Source of the DNA: Rhodocyclaceae bacterium
Lineage (GTDB): Bacteria; Pseudomonadota; Gammaproteobacteria; Burkholderiales; Rhodocyclaceae
DNA: 64,000 nt
Assembly (NCBI GenBank): GCA_028713915.1
Contig: JAQTNK010000006.1
Location: forward strand, 1 to 64,000
Direction: 5' to 3'
The translations under genes were made by a program, and so were the position numbers. The notes beneath the pieces are model-generated. The model did not search any database and was not told where the DNA came from. It was given only the letters and a program-made list of their open reading frames with translations. The number at the start of each line of letters is the position of its first letter. Positions within the stretch are counted from its first letter, which is position 1. Positions 1 through 7,627 of the stretch are shown one piece after another.

Positions 1-308
1 GTTGCGAAAGCTGTTTCATCGTGCGCCGTCGGCGTGATTCGGCGATGCCGGAGCCGCCGCGCTACGGCAGTCGATCGGCGGTCGGCATTTTTTACACAGG
101 ACGGCAGGACTCCGCCGTAATTTTTTCCGAACAGCAGCCGGTACGAGCGTCGATTCCGCGGCAGCGGGTCGCCTCGTGCGGCGTGCGGGATGGCTGGCAT
201 CTGGAACGCGTGTTGGAACGCGTGTTGCTCGTCTTCGTGGCGCAGCGTTTCGGTAAGCGTCACGATGCAAGCCGCGCTGGCATCAACCGTAACCAAGGAG
301 AAGCGAAA
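1..308. other. No gene recognised at left edge
   Basis: Reading frames cross this stretch but none has a convincing protein, start or ribosome binding site. The only structure I see is a short tandem duplication at 202-225. The last few bases carry the ribosome binding site of the csbD-like gene. Confidence 0.5.
202..225. repeat. 12-bp tandem duplication
   Basis: TGGAACGCGTGT occurs twice back to back (202-213 and 214-225), about 85 bp upstream of the csbD-like start. It looks like a simple replication-slippage duplication with no evident function. Confidence 0.8.
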
Positions 309-515
309 ATGAATTGGGATCGTATTGCAGGCAACTGGAAGCAACTCAAAGGCAGCGCCAAGCTGCAATGGGGAAAATTGACGGACGATCAGCTCGACAA
401 GGTCGCGGGCGCGCGCGACAAGCTCAGCGGCACCATCCAGGAAGCGTACGGGATCGGCAAGGACGAAGTCGAAAAGCAAATCGCGGAGTGGGAAAAGCGC
501 CAGAAGCAGGAGTAG
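309..515 (+). CDS. CsbD family stress-response protein
   Basis: This 68-aa, highly charged protein opens MNWDRIAGNWKQLKG and continues with a KLTDDQLDKVAG stretch, the family signature of CsbD (YjbJ type). It has no signal peptide or membrane segment and should be a small cytoplasmic helical protein. CsbD proteins are abundant under general or envelope stress, but their biochemical role is not known. The ATG at 309 is chosen because AAGGAG at 295-300 lies at good spacing; the longer frame from base 21 is GC-rich noise. A decayed membrane-protein fragment follows 40 bp after the stop, in the same frame. CsbD-like and such short hydrophobic proteins often sit together, which suggests a former stress operon here. 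Confidence 0.93.
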   Translation: MNWDRIAGNWKQLKGSAKLQWGKLTDDQLDKVAGARDKLSGTIQEAYGIGKDEVEKQIAEWEKRQKQE

Positions 516-554
516 CGACTCGACTCGAGTGGCGTCGGAGCGGAGGAGACCCAG

Positions 555-620
555 GCGCTCTACACGATTGCGGTCGTCTTGATCGTCTTGTGGCTGGTCG
601 GTGTGCTGACTTCCGCCCTG
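555..620 (+). pseudogene. Fragment of an Lmo0937-like small membrane protein
   Basis: Between the csbD-like stop and the convergent DUF1428 gene the + strand encodes ALYTIAVVLIVLWLVGVLTS. This is very like the N-terminal half of the roughly 50-aa Lmo0937-family membrane proteins, which normally begin with M-L-(Y/W)-TIA and continue with SYT-GGFIHILLVIA. Here no ATG precedes the segment (the codon before LYT is GCG), and after VGVLTS the sequence turns into unrelated residues that run into the opposite gene. Both the start and the second hydrophobic half are missing, so I call it a remnant. The family match is from memory of the motif. Confidence 0.6.
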
Positions 621-653
621 GAGCCCATGGCAACGGGCGGAGGCTTCCGGTTC

Positions 654-1028
654 CTAGCGGTCAGCGGCGAGTCCGACGATGGTTTCGAAGCCGCCCCAGA
701 ACATGCGCTTGCCGTCGAAAGGCATCTTCGCGGGGTCCATCGATTCCTTGAGTTGCGGGTCCTCCATGACCGCCTTGCTGATGCGGTCGCGGTCTTCCTT
801 GTTGCGATAGACGACCCACGCCAGCGCGATGACTTCGTCATGCTTGAGCTGCACGGCCTGGGGGAACGACGTGACCTTGCCGGGCTGAACGTCGTCGCTG
901 ATCGAGTCGGAGTAATACAGGGCACCGTGGCGAACGTGGGCATTGCCCCATTCGGCAGACATGCGCTTGTAGGTGTCGAGGTTGGCACGGGGAACCGGGA
1001 TGACGATGGCGTCGATGTAGTGCGACAT
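654..1028 (-). CDS. DUF1428 family protein (YbaA-like)
   Basis: This 124-aa cytoplasmic protein matches DUF1428 over its whole length. It opens MSHYIDAIVIPVPRANLDTY, has the central HGALYYSDSISDDVQPGK block, then VIALAWVVYRNKEDRDRI, and ends with MPFDGKRMFWGGFETIV, the most conserved part of the family. The fold is a ferredoxin-like dimeric alpha/beta barrel; no enzymatic activity is established. The ATG at 1028 has a strong GGAGGTT about 8 bp upstream on the minus strand. It stands alone, convergent with the csbD-like gene and divergent from the cytochrome gene. Longer versions of this frame (to 1337) have no support. Confidence 0.93.
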   Translation of the reverse strand: MSHYIDAIVIPVPRANLDTYKRMSAEWGNAHVRHGALYYSDSISDDVQPGKVTSFPQAVQLKHDEVIALAWVVYRNKEDRDRISKAVMEDPQLKESMDPAKMPFDGKRMFWGGFETIVGLAADR

Positions 1029-1199
1029 GGAAGGTAACCTCCAACGAAGAAAACAGATTCGACCGTCCACGCCCGCCGCCGTTCCCTGCGCGCGCCGTCG
1101 CAGGGAACGGCGACGACGACCCGAAGCAGGATTGCGGCGCGCCGCCGTCGACTCCGCTGCCGGTCGGAAGCTCGAGGTGGAAGCCCCAGGTCCGGCGCC

Positions 1200-1213
1200 C
1201 TGATTCAGGTCAA
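1200..1213. promoter_or_regulatory. Possible weak Anr/FNR-like site
   Basis: CTGAT-TCAG-GTCAA matches the TTGAT-N4-ATCAA consensus at 8 of 10 positions and lies about 90 bp before the GTG start of the c'-like cytochrome gene. A better site lies upstream of the next cytochrome gene. Two mismatches make chance possible. Confidence 0.3.
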
Positions 1214-1296
1214 TTACGCGAGGGTTCGCGTCATCTATAGTCCGGCGACATCCGCAAGACGGCGGTATGCCCTCAACGATTACGCAGGAGATAAGT

Positions 1297-1773
1297 GTGA
1301 GCGAAGCGACAAAATCGAAAGCCTGTCTTGCCATCATTGTGCTGCTGCTGGCGGTGATCGCCGCAGGAGCCTACAAGTTCATCATCGCCGGCTCGGTAGA
1401 AAAGGCGGAGGATGGCCGCCTGGCCGTCGTCTTGGCCCCGGGCGAGCGGGCGCTGATCCTGAAAGAGATGCGCGGTTTCGTTTCCGGCATCCAGCAGATC
1501 ACCGATGCCTTGGCGCGTGACGACATGAAAGGGGTTGCCGCGGCAGCACGCCAGCTAGGGCGCGGCGCGGCCAAGGATGTGCCTGCTGCGCTGATCGGTA
1601 AGCTGCCGCTCGAATTCAAGACGCTGGGATTCTCGGTACATGGGCAATTCGACCAGATCGCCGACGACGCCGAGAAGACCCGGATGGCGAGAGTTACCCT
1701 TGGGCAGTTGGCGGATGTGCTGCAAAAATGCGTTGCCTGTCATAGCGCCTATCAGTTTCGGGCGGCCCCGTGA
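1297..1773 (+). CDS. Membrane-anchored monohaem c-type cytochrome (c'-like)
   Basis: This 158-aa protein has an uncleaved-looking N-terminal membrane segment (about residues 9-30), a helical periplasmic body, and a single haem site CVACH at residues 145-149, ten residues from the C-terminus. A C-terminal haem motif after a run of helices is the layout of cytochrome c'-like four-helix proteins, although most of those are soluble. The exact subfamily is unknown to me. I choose the GTG at 1297 over the ATG at 1267 because CAGGAG at 1285-1290 sits at correct spacing for it. It is the first of three consecutive haem protein genes and probably passes or senses electrons, or binds NO, in the periplasm. 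That role is inferred only from the haem type and neighbours. Confidence 0.75.
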   Translation: MSEATKSKACLAIIVLLLAVIAAGAYKFIIAGSVEKAEDGRLAVVLAPGERALILKEMRGFVSGIQQITDALARDDMKGVAAAARQLGRGAAKDVPAALIGKLPLEFKTLGFSVHGQFDQIADDAEKTRMARVTLGQLADVLQKCVACHSAYQFRAAP

Positions 1774-1863
1774 GCCGGGCGTCCGCCCGGATGGCGGCAA
1801 CCGCCGGCCGTCGCCGCTCGCCGTGGCGGCAAGTACGGTGATCATCGAATACCGGTCCAATAA

Positions 1864-1877
1864 TTGATTTACATCAT
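1864..1877. promoter_or_regulatory. Anr/FNR-type box
   Basis: TTGAT-TTAC-ATCAT matches 9 of the 10 defined positions of the FNR/Anr consensus TTGAT-N4-ATCAA. Its centre lies about 101 bp before the ATG of the class I cytochrome gene, compatible with activation from about -41.5 and a leader of about 60 nt. It suggests oxygen-limited expression of the cytochrome genes downstream. Confidence 0.6.
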
Positions 1878-1971
1878 GTTCAGGCCGTCTTCGGATGACG
1901 TATGTTTCGCGGGCGTTTTTTTTGGCCGCGTGACAACCAGAAAGAAGAAAACCATTGGGAGATGTTGCCAA

Positions 1972-2328
1972 ATGAAATTCCATAGTGACAAGCTGATTCC
2001 GGTCGTCGCCGTCGCCGTTAGCGCTTTGGCGTTTTCGTCGGCAGCCGTTGCCGTCGATGCCGACGCCGCCAAGCAACTGGCCAAGCAGAACAACTGCTTC
2101 AAGTGCCACGCCATCGACAAGGACAAGGATGGCCCGGCATATCACAAGGTCGCCGAGAAGCTCAAGGGCAAGGCCGATGCCGAAGAGAAGCTGATTCACC
2201 ACATCACCTCGGGCGAGAAGGCCAAGTTCCCCGACGGCCACGAAGAAGAGCACAAGATCGTCAAGACTTCGCCGCCGCACGACGAGGCGCAGATCAAGAA
2301 CCTGGTGGACTGGATCCTGGCGCAGTAA
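1972..2328 (+). CDS. Periplasmic class I monohaem cytochrome c
   Basis: This 118-aa protein has a cleavable signal peptide (hydrophobic core about residues 8-22, probable cut near AVA at 27) and one haem motif, CFKCH at 42-46, soon after the mature N-terminus, as in cytochrome c551/c8 proteins. The C-terminal helix IKNLVDWILAQ is also typical. There is no methionine anywhere in the mature chain, so the usual Met sixth ligand is missing. The loop where it should be reads PDGHEEEHKIVKTSPPH, so a His or Lys ligand, or an open site, is likely. An FNR-type box precedes the gene and an intrinsic terminator follows it. It is a likely partner of the adjacent tetrahaem quinol dehydrogenase. Confidence 0.9.
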   Translation: MKFHSDKLIPVVAVAVSALAFSSAAVAVDADAAKQLAKQNNCFKCHAIDKDKDGPAYHKVAEKLKGKADAEEKLIHHITSGEKAKFPDGHEEEHKIVKTSPPHDEAQIKNLVDWILAQ

Positions 2329-2377
2329 GCGAAGTCGCCGACCCAAGCTTTCCCCTGAGTGCAGAGCATGATGGTTC

Positions 2378-2410
2378 CGGGGCCGGTAGCAGTACTGGCC
2401 CCGTTTTTTT
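2378..2410 (+). terminator. Intrinsic terminator after the cytochrome c gene
   Basis: CGGGGCC (2378-2384) pairs with GGCCCCG (2397-2403) around a 12-nt loop, followed at once by seven T residues (2404-2410). It ends the cytochrome transcript 22 bp before the NapC gene starts, so the NapC gene is either read through at reduced level or has its own promoter. Confidence 0.88.
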
Positions 2411-2432
2411 GGAATTTCCGGAGTGGCAATAA

Positions 2433-3032
2433 ATGGCTAACGACAAACCTGGCGCGATCAAGCGCTGCTGGACGGCGCTGAGGAAACCGAGCGCCAAGTA
2501 TTCGCTGCTGGCGCTGCTGGTGGTGGGCTTCTTCTCGGGCATCTTCTTCTGGGGCGCCTTCAACACCGGCATGGAAGCGACCAACAAGCTGGAGTTCTGC
2601 ATCGGCTGCCACGAGATGCGCGACACGGTGTACCAGGAATACAAGGAAACCATCCACTACAGCAACCGCACCGGCGTGCGCGCGATCTGCTCCGACTGCC
2701 ACGTGCCGAAGGACTGGACGCACAAGATGATCCGCAAGATCCAGGCGAGCAAGGAAGTGTGGGGCAAGCTCACCGGCTTCGTGGACACGCCGGCGAAGTT
2801 CGAGGCCCACCGCATGGAACTGGCGACGCACGAATGGGCGCGCATGAAGGCGGCGGGTTCGCGCGAGTGCCTGAACTGCCACAACTTCGACGCCATGAGC
2901 CCCGAACTGCAGAAGCAGACGCCGTACAAGAAGCACATGAAGGCGAAGGCCGAAGGCAAGACCTGCATCGACTGCCACAAGGGCATCGCCCACCATCTGC
3001 CGAAGGAATACGAAGAGCCGGACGACGAGTGA
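2433..3032 (+). CDS. Tetrahaem NapC/NirT-family quinol dehydrogenase
   Basis: This 199-aa protein has a short cytoplasmic N-terminus, one membrane anchor (about residues 22-42) and four c-type haem motifs: CIGCH (56), CSDCH (86), CLNCH (146) and CIDCH (178). This is the standard layout of NapC/NirT/NrfH cytochromes, which take electrons from membrane quinols and hand them to periplasmic reductases. The length and spacing fit NapC/NirT rather than the shorter NrfH. No napA, nirS or other dedicated reductase is next to it; the class I cytochrome just upstream is a plausible acceptor. GGAG at 2420-2423 serves the ATG at 2433. I cannot tell NapC from NirT by motif alone, so no symbol is given. 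Confidence 0.93.
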   Translation: MANDKPGAIKRCWTALRKPSAKYSLLALLVVGFFSGIFFWGAFNTGMEATNKLEFCIGCHEMRDTVYQEYKETIHYSNRTGVRAICSDCHVPKDWTHKMIRKIQASKEVWGKLTGFVDTPAKFEAHRMELATHEWARMKAAGSRECLNCHNFDAMSPELQKQTPYKKHMKAKAEGKTCIDCHKGIAHHLPKEYEEPDDE

Positions 3033-3108
3033 GGCTGTCCGCCGGACCAACGCTGTCCGCGGAGCGGCGAGCGGCGCCGAGCCCAAGCTGGGGCGAGTAG
3101 ATCGCAAG

Positions 3109-6100
3109 ATGAGATTTGCAAAAACTTGGCTCTATCCCGGACGCCGCCTGATCGAGTGGCTGCTGCTGGCGGCGGCCTTCGCGTCGCTGGGGAGCGTGCT
3201 CGCCTACTCGCTATACGAGGAACATCAGCGCAGCGCCAGCATCGAACGCGAACGGCTGGCGACCCAGGCCAAGGTGGTCAGCGAAAACCTGGCCCGCCAT
3301 CTCAATTCGATCAATCACGCGCTGGCGGAGGTTCGCAGCGAGCTGCCCGCTTGGCGAGAGCGGGCAGACGGCCGGCAGCTGGCCAGCAGCCATCTCAAGG
3401 CCCTGACCGATGCCATGCCGGCGGTGCGCACGATGACCATCCTGGATGCAAACGGGATCGTGGTGAACTCGAGCCGCTCGGAACTCATCGGCAACACATT
3501 CGGGACGCGGGATTACTTTCGAATTCCGCAGCACAACCCCGACCCGAACACGCTCTACGTGGGCTCGCCGATCAGGACCAGCCTCGGCATTTTCTCGATG
3601 ATTCTGGCGCGCGCGATCGTGGCGCCGGATGGTCGCTTCGTCGGCATCGTCGCCGCTACGCTGGACCCGGAGGAATTCAGGATCTTGCTGAGCTCCGTGC
3701 TGTATGCACCTGACATGATTTCCTCGCTCATGCACGGCGATGGCACCTTGTTCGTGGCGATGCCCAGCAAGGCAAATGCCATGGGCCTGAACATGAACCA
3801 GCCGGGCTCCTTCTTTTCTCGCCACCTGCAAAGCGGCAAGGGCGCGAATGTGTTCACCGGGGCAACCGCTGCCTACGGCAGCGGGCGGATGGGCGCGCTC
3901 TTGACGATTCAACCCGCTGCTCTCGTCATGGATAGACCCTTGGTCGTCGCAGTGGGGCGGGATATTGGCGCCATCTTTGCGCCATGGCAGCGAGATGTCG
4001 TCATGGACGGCGGTCTGTTCGGGCTGTTCGCGCTGGCCGCCGTGTCGAGCATGGCCGTGTACCAAAAAAGGCGGGCCGTCCGCGAAGGCGATGCGGCCGC
4101 CGTCGAACGCGAGCGCGAGGAGCGCACCCACCGAATGGAGCAGCTTCTGACGGTACAGAAGGCGATGCTGGAAAACGAGGTGCTGCTGCGAAGCATCATC
4201 CAGGCCCTCGACGAGGGGGTTCTGCTATTGGACGGCAACGGCATCGTCGTCGTTGCCAATCCCGCCGCCGCGGCGCTCCTCGGGCGTAGTCGGCAAGAAC
4301 TGCTGGGGATGCGCTGCCCGCAGTTGATCCAGTCGGCCGACGACGCCAGCGGCCAATCCCTGCTCTGCGCAGCGCAGGCCTCGGGGCTGCCGTTCTACTC
4401 GCGTGAAGTGGTGTTCCATCGTGGCGACGGCACGAGCGTTCCGGTTTCCGTGCGGGCAACGCCCACCCATGGCGCGGATGGTGGCCTGGTGGTGGCTTTC
4501 TACGACATCAGCGCCGAGAAGTCGGCTGAAGAAAAGCGCGTGGCCAGCGAGCGCAGGCTGCACATCCTGATCGACGCTACCCCGGGCTCCGCAATGCTCC
4601 TCGACCTCGATGGACGCATCGAGGTCATCAACTCCATCGGGGCGCGGCGTTTGGCCAGCACTCCGGAGGAACTGGTCGGCTGCGATTTCTTTGCCCGGCT
4701 GCCGGCAGCCGTTTCAGCGCGCCGGCGTGCGGTGTTCGCCGGTGTCTGCGCCAGCGGCGAAGCCGCCAGGACAACGGATCAGCGGGGCCAATATATTTTC
4801 CAGACGGACCTGTTCCCGGCCGCCGATGCAAAAGGCGAAATCCAGCAGATTGCCATCTATTCCCAGGATGTGACGCAGAGCCGGCGCGCGGAATCCGTGC
4901 AGGCCCTGTTCCATGAGATCGGAACCATGCTGCTGCGGCGCGACATCTCCCTGGATACCCTGATGTGGCATGTCTGTCGGGACCTGGCTGCCATCTTCGA
5001 CTTCGCCTTCGTCTGGATCGCTCGCAAGCGGGCCGATGGGCGCATCGAGGTTGCGGCCGGCGTGGACTCGTCGGGGAGCTATCTTTCGGCCCTGCGCGAA
5101 CTGCCCCTGCGATGGGACGATGTCTCGTCCGATCCCGTTTGCGGTGTCGTGCGCCAGGGCAAACTGCACGTGGCCGAAACCGCGCCGGTGGCCTCGCGTC
5201 GTTGGCAGTCGCTGGCATCGGAGGAGGGCGCGGGGCACATCATCTGCCTGCCGCTGACGCTCGAAGGCGGAACCTACGGCGTCTTGACCTTGGGTGCCAA
5301 GGATACGCTGGTGGCGGATGCCGCCACGCTCAAGCATCTCGACGACATCGGCAATCGCTTGAGCTTCGCCATGGAGGCGGCGATTCAGCAGGAACGCCTG
5401 AGCCTGATGGAGACGGCCCTGGAAAGTTCGGGCAACGCCGTGTTCATTACCGATGCGGTCGGCACCATTCTCTGGGCCAATTCGTCATTCGGCCGCATGA
5501 CCGGTTTCGCGCCGGACGAAGCCGTCGGCCGCAAGCCAAGCATCCTCAAGTCTGGCGCGCAGGATTCTGCGTTCTACGCGGCGACCTGGCGGACCATCCT
5601 CGCCGGCATCATCTGGCGCGGCGAACTCATCGAGGCCCGGCGCGACGGCAGCCGCTTCACGGCGCACCAGACGATCACGCCGCTGCGCGATCCCGAAGGA
5701 CGGATCAGCCATTTTGTCTCAATCCTCGAAGACATCAGCGAGCAGAAGGCCGCGCGGGATCGCATCGAACACCTTGCCAATTTCGACGCCCTCACCGACC
5801 TGCCCAACCGCTCGTTGTTCTTCGACCGCTTGAGTCGAGCGCTGGTCCAGGCACGCCGGGCCGGCGAGTCGTGTGCGCTGCTGTTCCTCGACCTGGACCG
5901 CTTCAAGCAGGTGAACGATAGCCGCGGGCATGAGGCCGGCGACCAGTTGCTCAAGGCGGTGGCCGATCGGCTGCGCGGCGTGGTGCGCGAGAGCGACACC
6001 GTGGCGCGGTTGGCCGGCGACGAGTTCACGGTCATCCTCGCCGCGGTCGGCGGACGCGCCGATTGTGCGCGGGTGGCCGAAAAAGTCATTGCCGCCGTCG

Positions 6101-6300
6101 GGCGGCCTTACGTACTCGCAGCGAGCGAAGAGAGCATCGGCGTCAGCGTCGGCATCGCGCTGTTTCCAAACGATGCGGCGGACAGCGAAGGCCTCGTCGC
6201 TGCGGCGGACAAGGCCATGTATGCCGCCAAGGTGGCGGGGCGGGGCACTTTCCGCTTCCATGGGGACGAGGGCAAGCCGGCCACTTGCGGCCTGGCTTAG
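3109..6300 (+). CDS. Membrane sensor diguanylate cyclase (dCache-PAS-PAS-GAF-PAS-GGDEF)
   Basis: This 1063-aa protein has a first membrane segment at about residues 13-33, a periplasmic double-Cache-like sensor domain (about 40-295), and a second membrane segment near 300-320. Cytoplasmic PAS (about 355-475), PAS (about 480-590), GAF (about 595-760) and PAS (about 765-885) domains follow, then a C-terminal GGDEF domain. The active-site motif reads AGDEF, a variant generally still active, and the product-inhibition site RESD lies five residues before it. It should make c-di-GMP in response to a periplasmic ligand plus cytosolic signals. The start ATG has only a weak purine-rich leader. Its stop overlaps the stop of the convergent CBS gene by a few bases. 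Confidence 0.93.
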   Translation: MRFAKTWLYPGRRLIEWLLLAAAFASLGSVLAYSLYEEHQRSASIERERLATQAKVVSENLARHLNSINHALAEVRSELPAWRERADGRQLASSHLKALTDAMPAVRTMTILDANGIVVNSSRSELIGNTFGTRDYFRIPQHNPDPNTLYVGSPIRTSLGIFSMILARAIVAPDGRFVGIVAATLDPEEFRILLSSVLYAPDMISSLMHGDGTLFVAMPSKANAMGLNMNQPGSFFSRHLQSGKGANVFTGATAAYGSGRMGALLTIQPAALVMDRPLVVAVGRDIGAIFAPWQRDVVMDGGLFGLFALAAVSSMAVYQKRRAVREGDAAAVEREREERTHRMEQLLTVQKAMLENEVLLRSIIQALDEGVLLLDGNGIVVVANPAAAALLGRSRQELLGMRCPQLIQSADDASGQSLLCAAQASGLPFYSREVVFHRGDGTSVPVSVRATPTHGADGGLVVAFYDISAEKSAEEKRVASERRLHILIDATPGSAMLLDLDGRIEVINSIGARRLASTPEELVGCDFFARLPAAVSARRRAVFAGVCASGEAARTTDQRGQYIFQTDLFPAADAKGEIQQIAIYSQDVTQSRRAESVQALFHEIGTMLLRRDISLDTLMWHVCRDLAAIFDFAFVWIARKRADGRIEVAAGVDSSGSYLSALRELPLRWDDVSSDPVCGVVRQGKLHVAETAPVASRRWQSLASEEGAGHIICLPLTLEGGTYGVLTLGAKDTLVADAATLKHLDDIGNRLSFAMEAAIQQERLSLMETALESSGNAVFITDAVGTILWANSSFGRMTGFAPDEAVGRKPSILKSGAQDSAFYAATWRTILAGIIWRGELIEARRDGSRFTAHQTITPLRDPEGRISHFVSILEDISEQKAARDRIEHLANFDALTDLPNRSLFFDRLSRALVQARRAGESCALLFLDLDRFKQVNDSRGHEAGDQLLKAVADRLRGVVRESDTVARLAGDEFTVILAAVGGRADCARVAEKVIAAVGRPYVLAASEESIGVSVGIALFPNDAADSEGLVAAADKAMYAAKVAGRGTFRFHGDEGKPATCGLA

Positions 6301-6917
6301 CGACACAATGTCCCGAGCAGATCCTTGCGCAGCAGCAGGCCAAGCAGTCGACCGTCGCCATCGACGACGGGCATGGTGCGACCCGGATGGCGGCGAAAGG
6401 CAAGCAGCATGGCGCGGAAATCCGCGTTGGGGCCGACCGCCGTAACCGGCGCAGTCATGGCAACCGCCACGCGGGTCTCGTGGCAACGATGGCTCAGTTC
6501 CCCCGTGTCGCTGATCAGGCGCAGCATCAGTTCCAGGAAGGTATCCGCTTCCAGCCGCCGCAGATAGTCCGTCTCCGTCAGCATGCCGATCACCCTGCCG
6601 TCCCGATCGGCAACCGGCAAGCCCTTGTAGCCGCTCGCGACGATCGCCTGCGCCGCCTGGTCCATCGGCATGTCCGGCGGCAGCAGTGCGATACCCGTAC
6701 GCATCAGGGTTTCGGCGTGAATGCCATCGACCAGGCGGTCCATGGCGTTGTGATAGGTGAGGTGATAGAGCACCCTGAAATCTTCGGTGCTGATATCGAG
6801 GTACCCAGGGATATGCGCCATGGCATCGACGATGTCGGCATCCGACAGGTCGATTTCGCCGATGTCATGGTCATCGGCAGGCGCCATTCCCAGGGAATCC
6901 TGGCCAATGGAATCCAT
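6297..6917 (-). CDS. Two-CBS-domain protein
   Basis: This 206-aa soluble protein has an N-terminal acidic helical part (about residues 20-65) and two CBS motifs (about 68-122 with GYKGLPVADRDGRVIGMLTE, and 150-204 with TMPVVDGDGRLLGLLLRKDL). Paired CBS domains bind adenine nucleotides or other ligands and usually regulate a partner. The second half resembles the CBS part found with HPP-type transport proteins, but no HPP membrane domain is present. I take the ATG at 6917 (MDSIGQ); the frame stays open to 7100, but that upstream part is not protein-like. It lies directly downstream of the dsrC-like gene on the same strand, about 270 bp away, and could share its promoter. Partner unknown. Confidence 0.8.
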   Translation of the reverse strand: MDSIGQDSLGMAPADDHDIGEIDLSDADIVDAMAHIPGYLDISTEDFRVLYHLTYHNAMDRLVDGIHAETLMRTGIALLPPDMPMDQAAQAIVASGYKGLPVADRDGRVIGMLTETDYLRRLEADTFLELMLRLISDTGELSHRCHETRVAVAMTAPVTAVGPNADFRAMLLAFRRHPGRTMPVVDGDGRLLGLLLRKDLLGTLCR

Positions 6918-7190
6918 GATGATTCCCGCGCCCAAGCGGCACTCCCGCGGCGAGGCCGCTTCAAGCCGGCCATGGCGCTGGCCTGGCCGACATAGCCGCT
7001 GGAAAACAGTGGACAACATTCCGATGGTCATCTGCGAAATAGATTCCGAATTCGTGCTTAGCAGGGCGCTATGGTGTTCTGCGTTGGTGGGCTGCGGCAA
7101 GGCTTCCTGCCGTGACGGACGCCAAGAGCCATGGCGCCGCGTCGGAGGCAGCGCCCGCGGCCTTGAGCGAGCAAGCGGCTGCCGCCCTTA

Positions 7191-7517
7191 TCAGCCCGTG
7201 CTCCAGCCGCGCGGGCGCCGCATGCCGGCGATCCTGCAGGCCTGCGCGACGTAGCCGAAGGGAAAGAGTTCGAACAGGCGGTTGCGCGCGCCCGCGCCGA
7301 CGGCTTGCTCCAGATGCTTGATGGCATGGCGGGCATCGGGCGCGATCTGGTGCTCGTCGTAATAGCTGCGCATGAAACGGATCACGATCCAGTGCTCCGA
7401 TTCCAGGTCGATGTTTTCGCTCTTGGCCAGGACGACCGCCGCCTGTTCGTCCCACTCCATTGGGTCAACCAGATAGCCCTCGCTGTCAAGCTCGGGAATC
7501 GTAAATATCGTATCCAT
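7191..7517 (-). CDS. DsrC/TusE-like protein lacking the terminal cysteine
   Basis: This 108-aa protein is plainly a DsrC/TusE homologue: it has EGYLVDPMEWDEQ, EHWIVIRFMRSYYDEHQIAP and LFELFPFGYVAQACRIAGM. Canonical DsrC ends GCV, and the penultimate cysteine (CysA) carries the sulfur; here the tail reads PRGWSTG and has no CysA. The upstream cysteine (CysB, in QACRIAG) is kept. TusE keeps the opposite cysteine. It therefore cannot form the usual CysA-CysB trisulfide and may be a regulatory or sensing paralogue. A strong AAAGGAG (7524-7530, minus strand) precedes the ATG. It is divergent from the marR gene, and the shared promoter region holds a perfect 19-bp inverted repeat. No dsr or tus genes are nearby. 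Confidence 0.88.
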   Translation of the reverse strand: MDTIFTIPELDSEGYLVDPMEWDEQAAVVLAKSENIDLESEHWIVIRFMRSYYDEHQIAPDARHAIKHLEQAVGAGARNRLFELFPFGYVAQACRIAGMRRPRGWSTG

Positions 7518-7560
7518 TCACCTCTCCTTTAAGAACTGTCCCCCGGCACGCCGGCCAATA

Positions 7561-7579
7561 TATATCACAGCATGATATA
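7561..7579. promoter_or_regulatory. Predicted MarR operator, site 1
   Basis: TATATCA-CAGCA-TGATATA is a perfect inverted repeat with 7-bp arms in the divergent region between the dsrC-like gene (start 44 bp away) and marR (start 49 bp away). Length, symmetry and position are typical of autoregulatory MarR operators. The exact reverse complement recurs at 12359-12377 and a one-mismatch version at 21842-21860. The operator role is inference. Confidence 0.72.
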
Positions 7580-7627
7580 CATGCGCAATGCTATAGTTCG
7601 CCAATTCGTGAACGCAGAACCGAGCTG

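Noticed and set aside
21-515. A 164-aa frame that includes the CsbD protein with a long N-terminal extension
   Set aside because: The added part is random and the CsbD start at 309 has a good ribosome binding site.
1775-1790. Inverted repeat CCGGGCG-TC-CGCCCGG after the c'-like cytochrome gene, as a terminator
   Set aside because: The loop has only two bases and no T-run follows.
6001-6030. AGDEF in the first large cyclase as an inactive GGDEF site
   Set aside because: AGDEF is a known functional variant, and the I-site and other cyclase features are intact.
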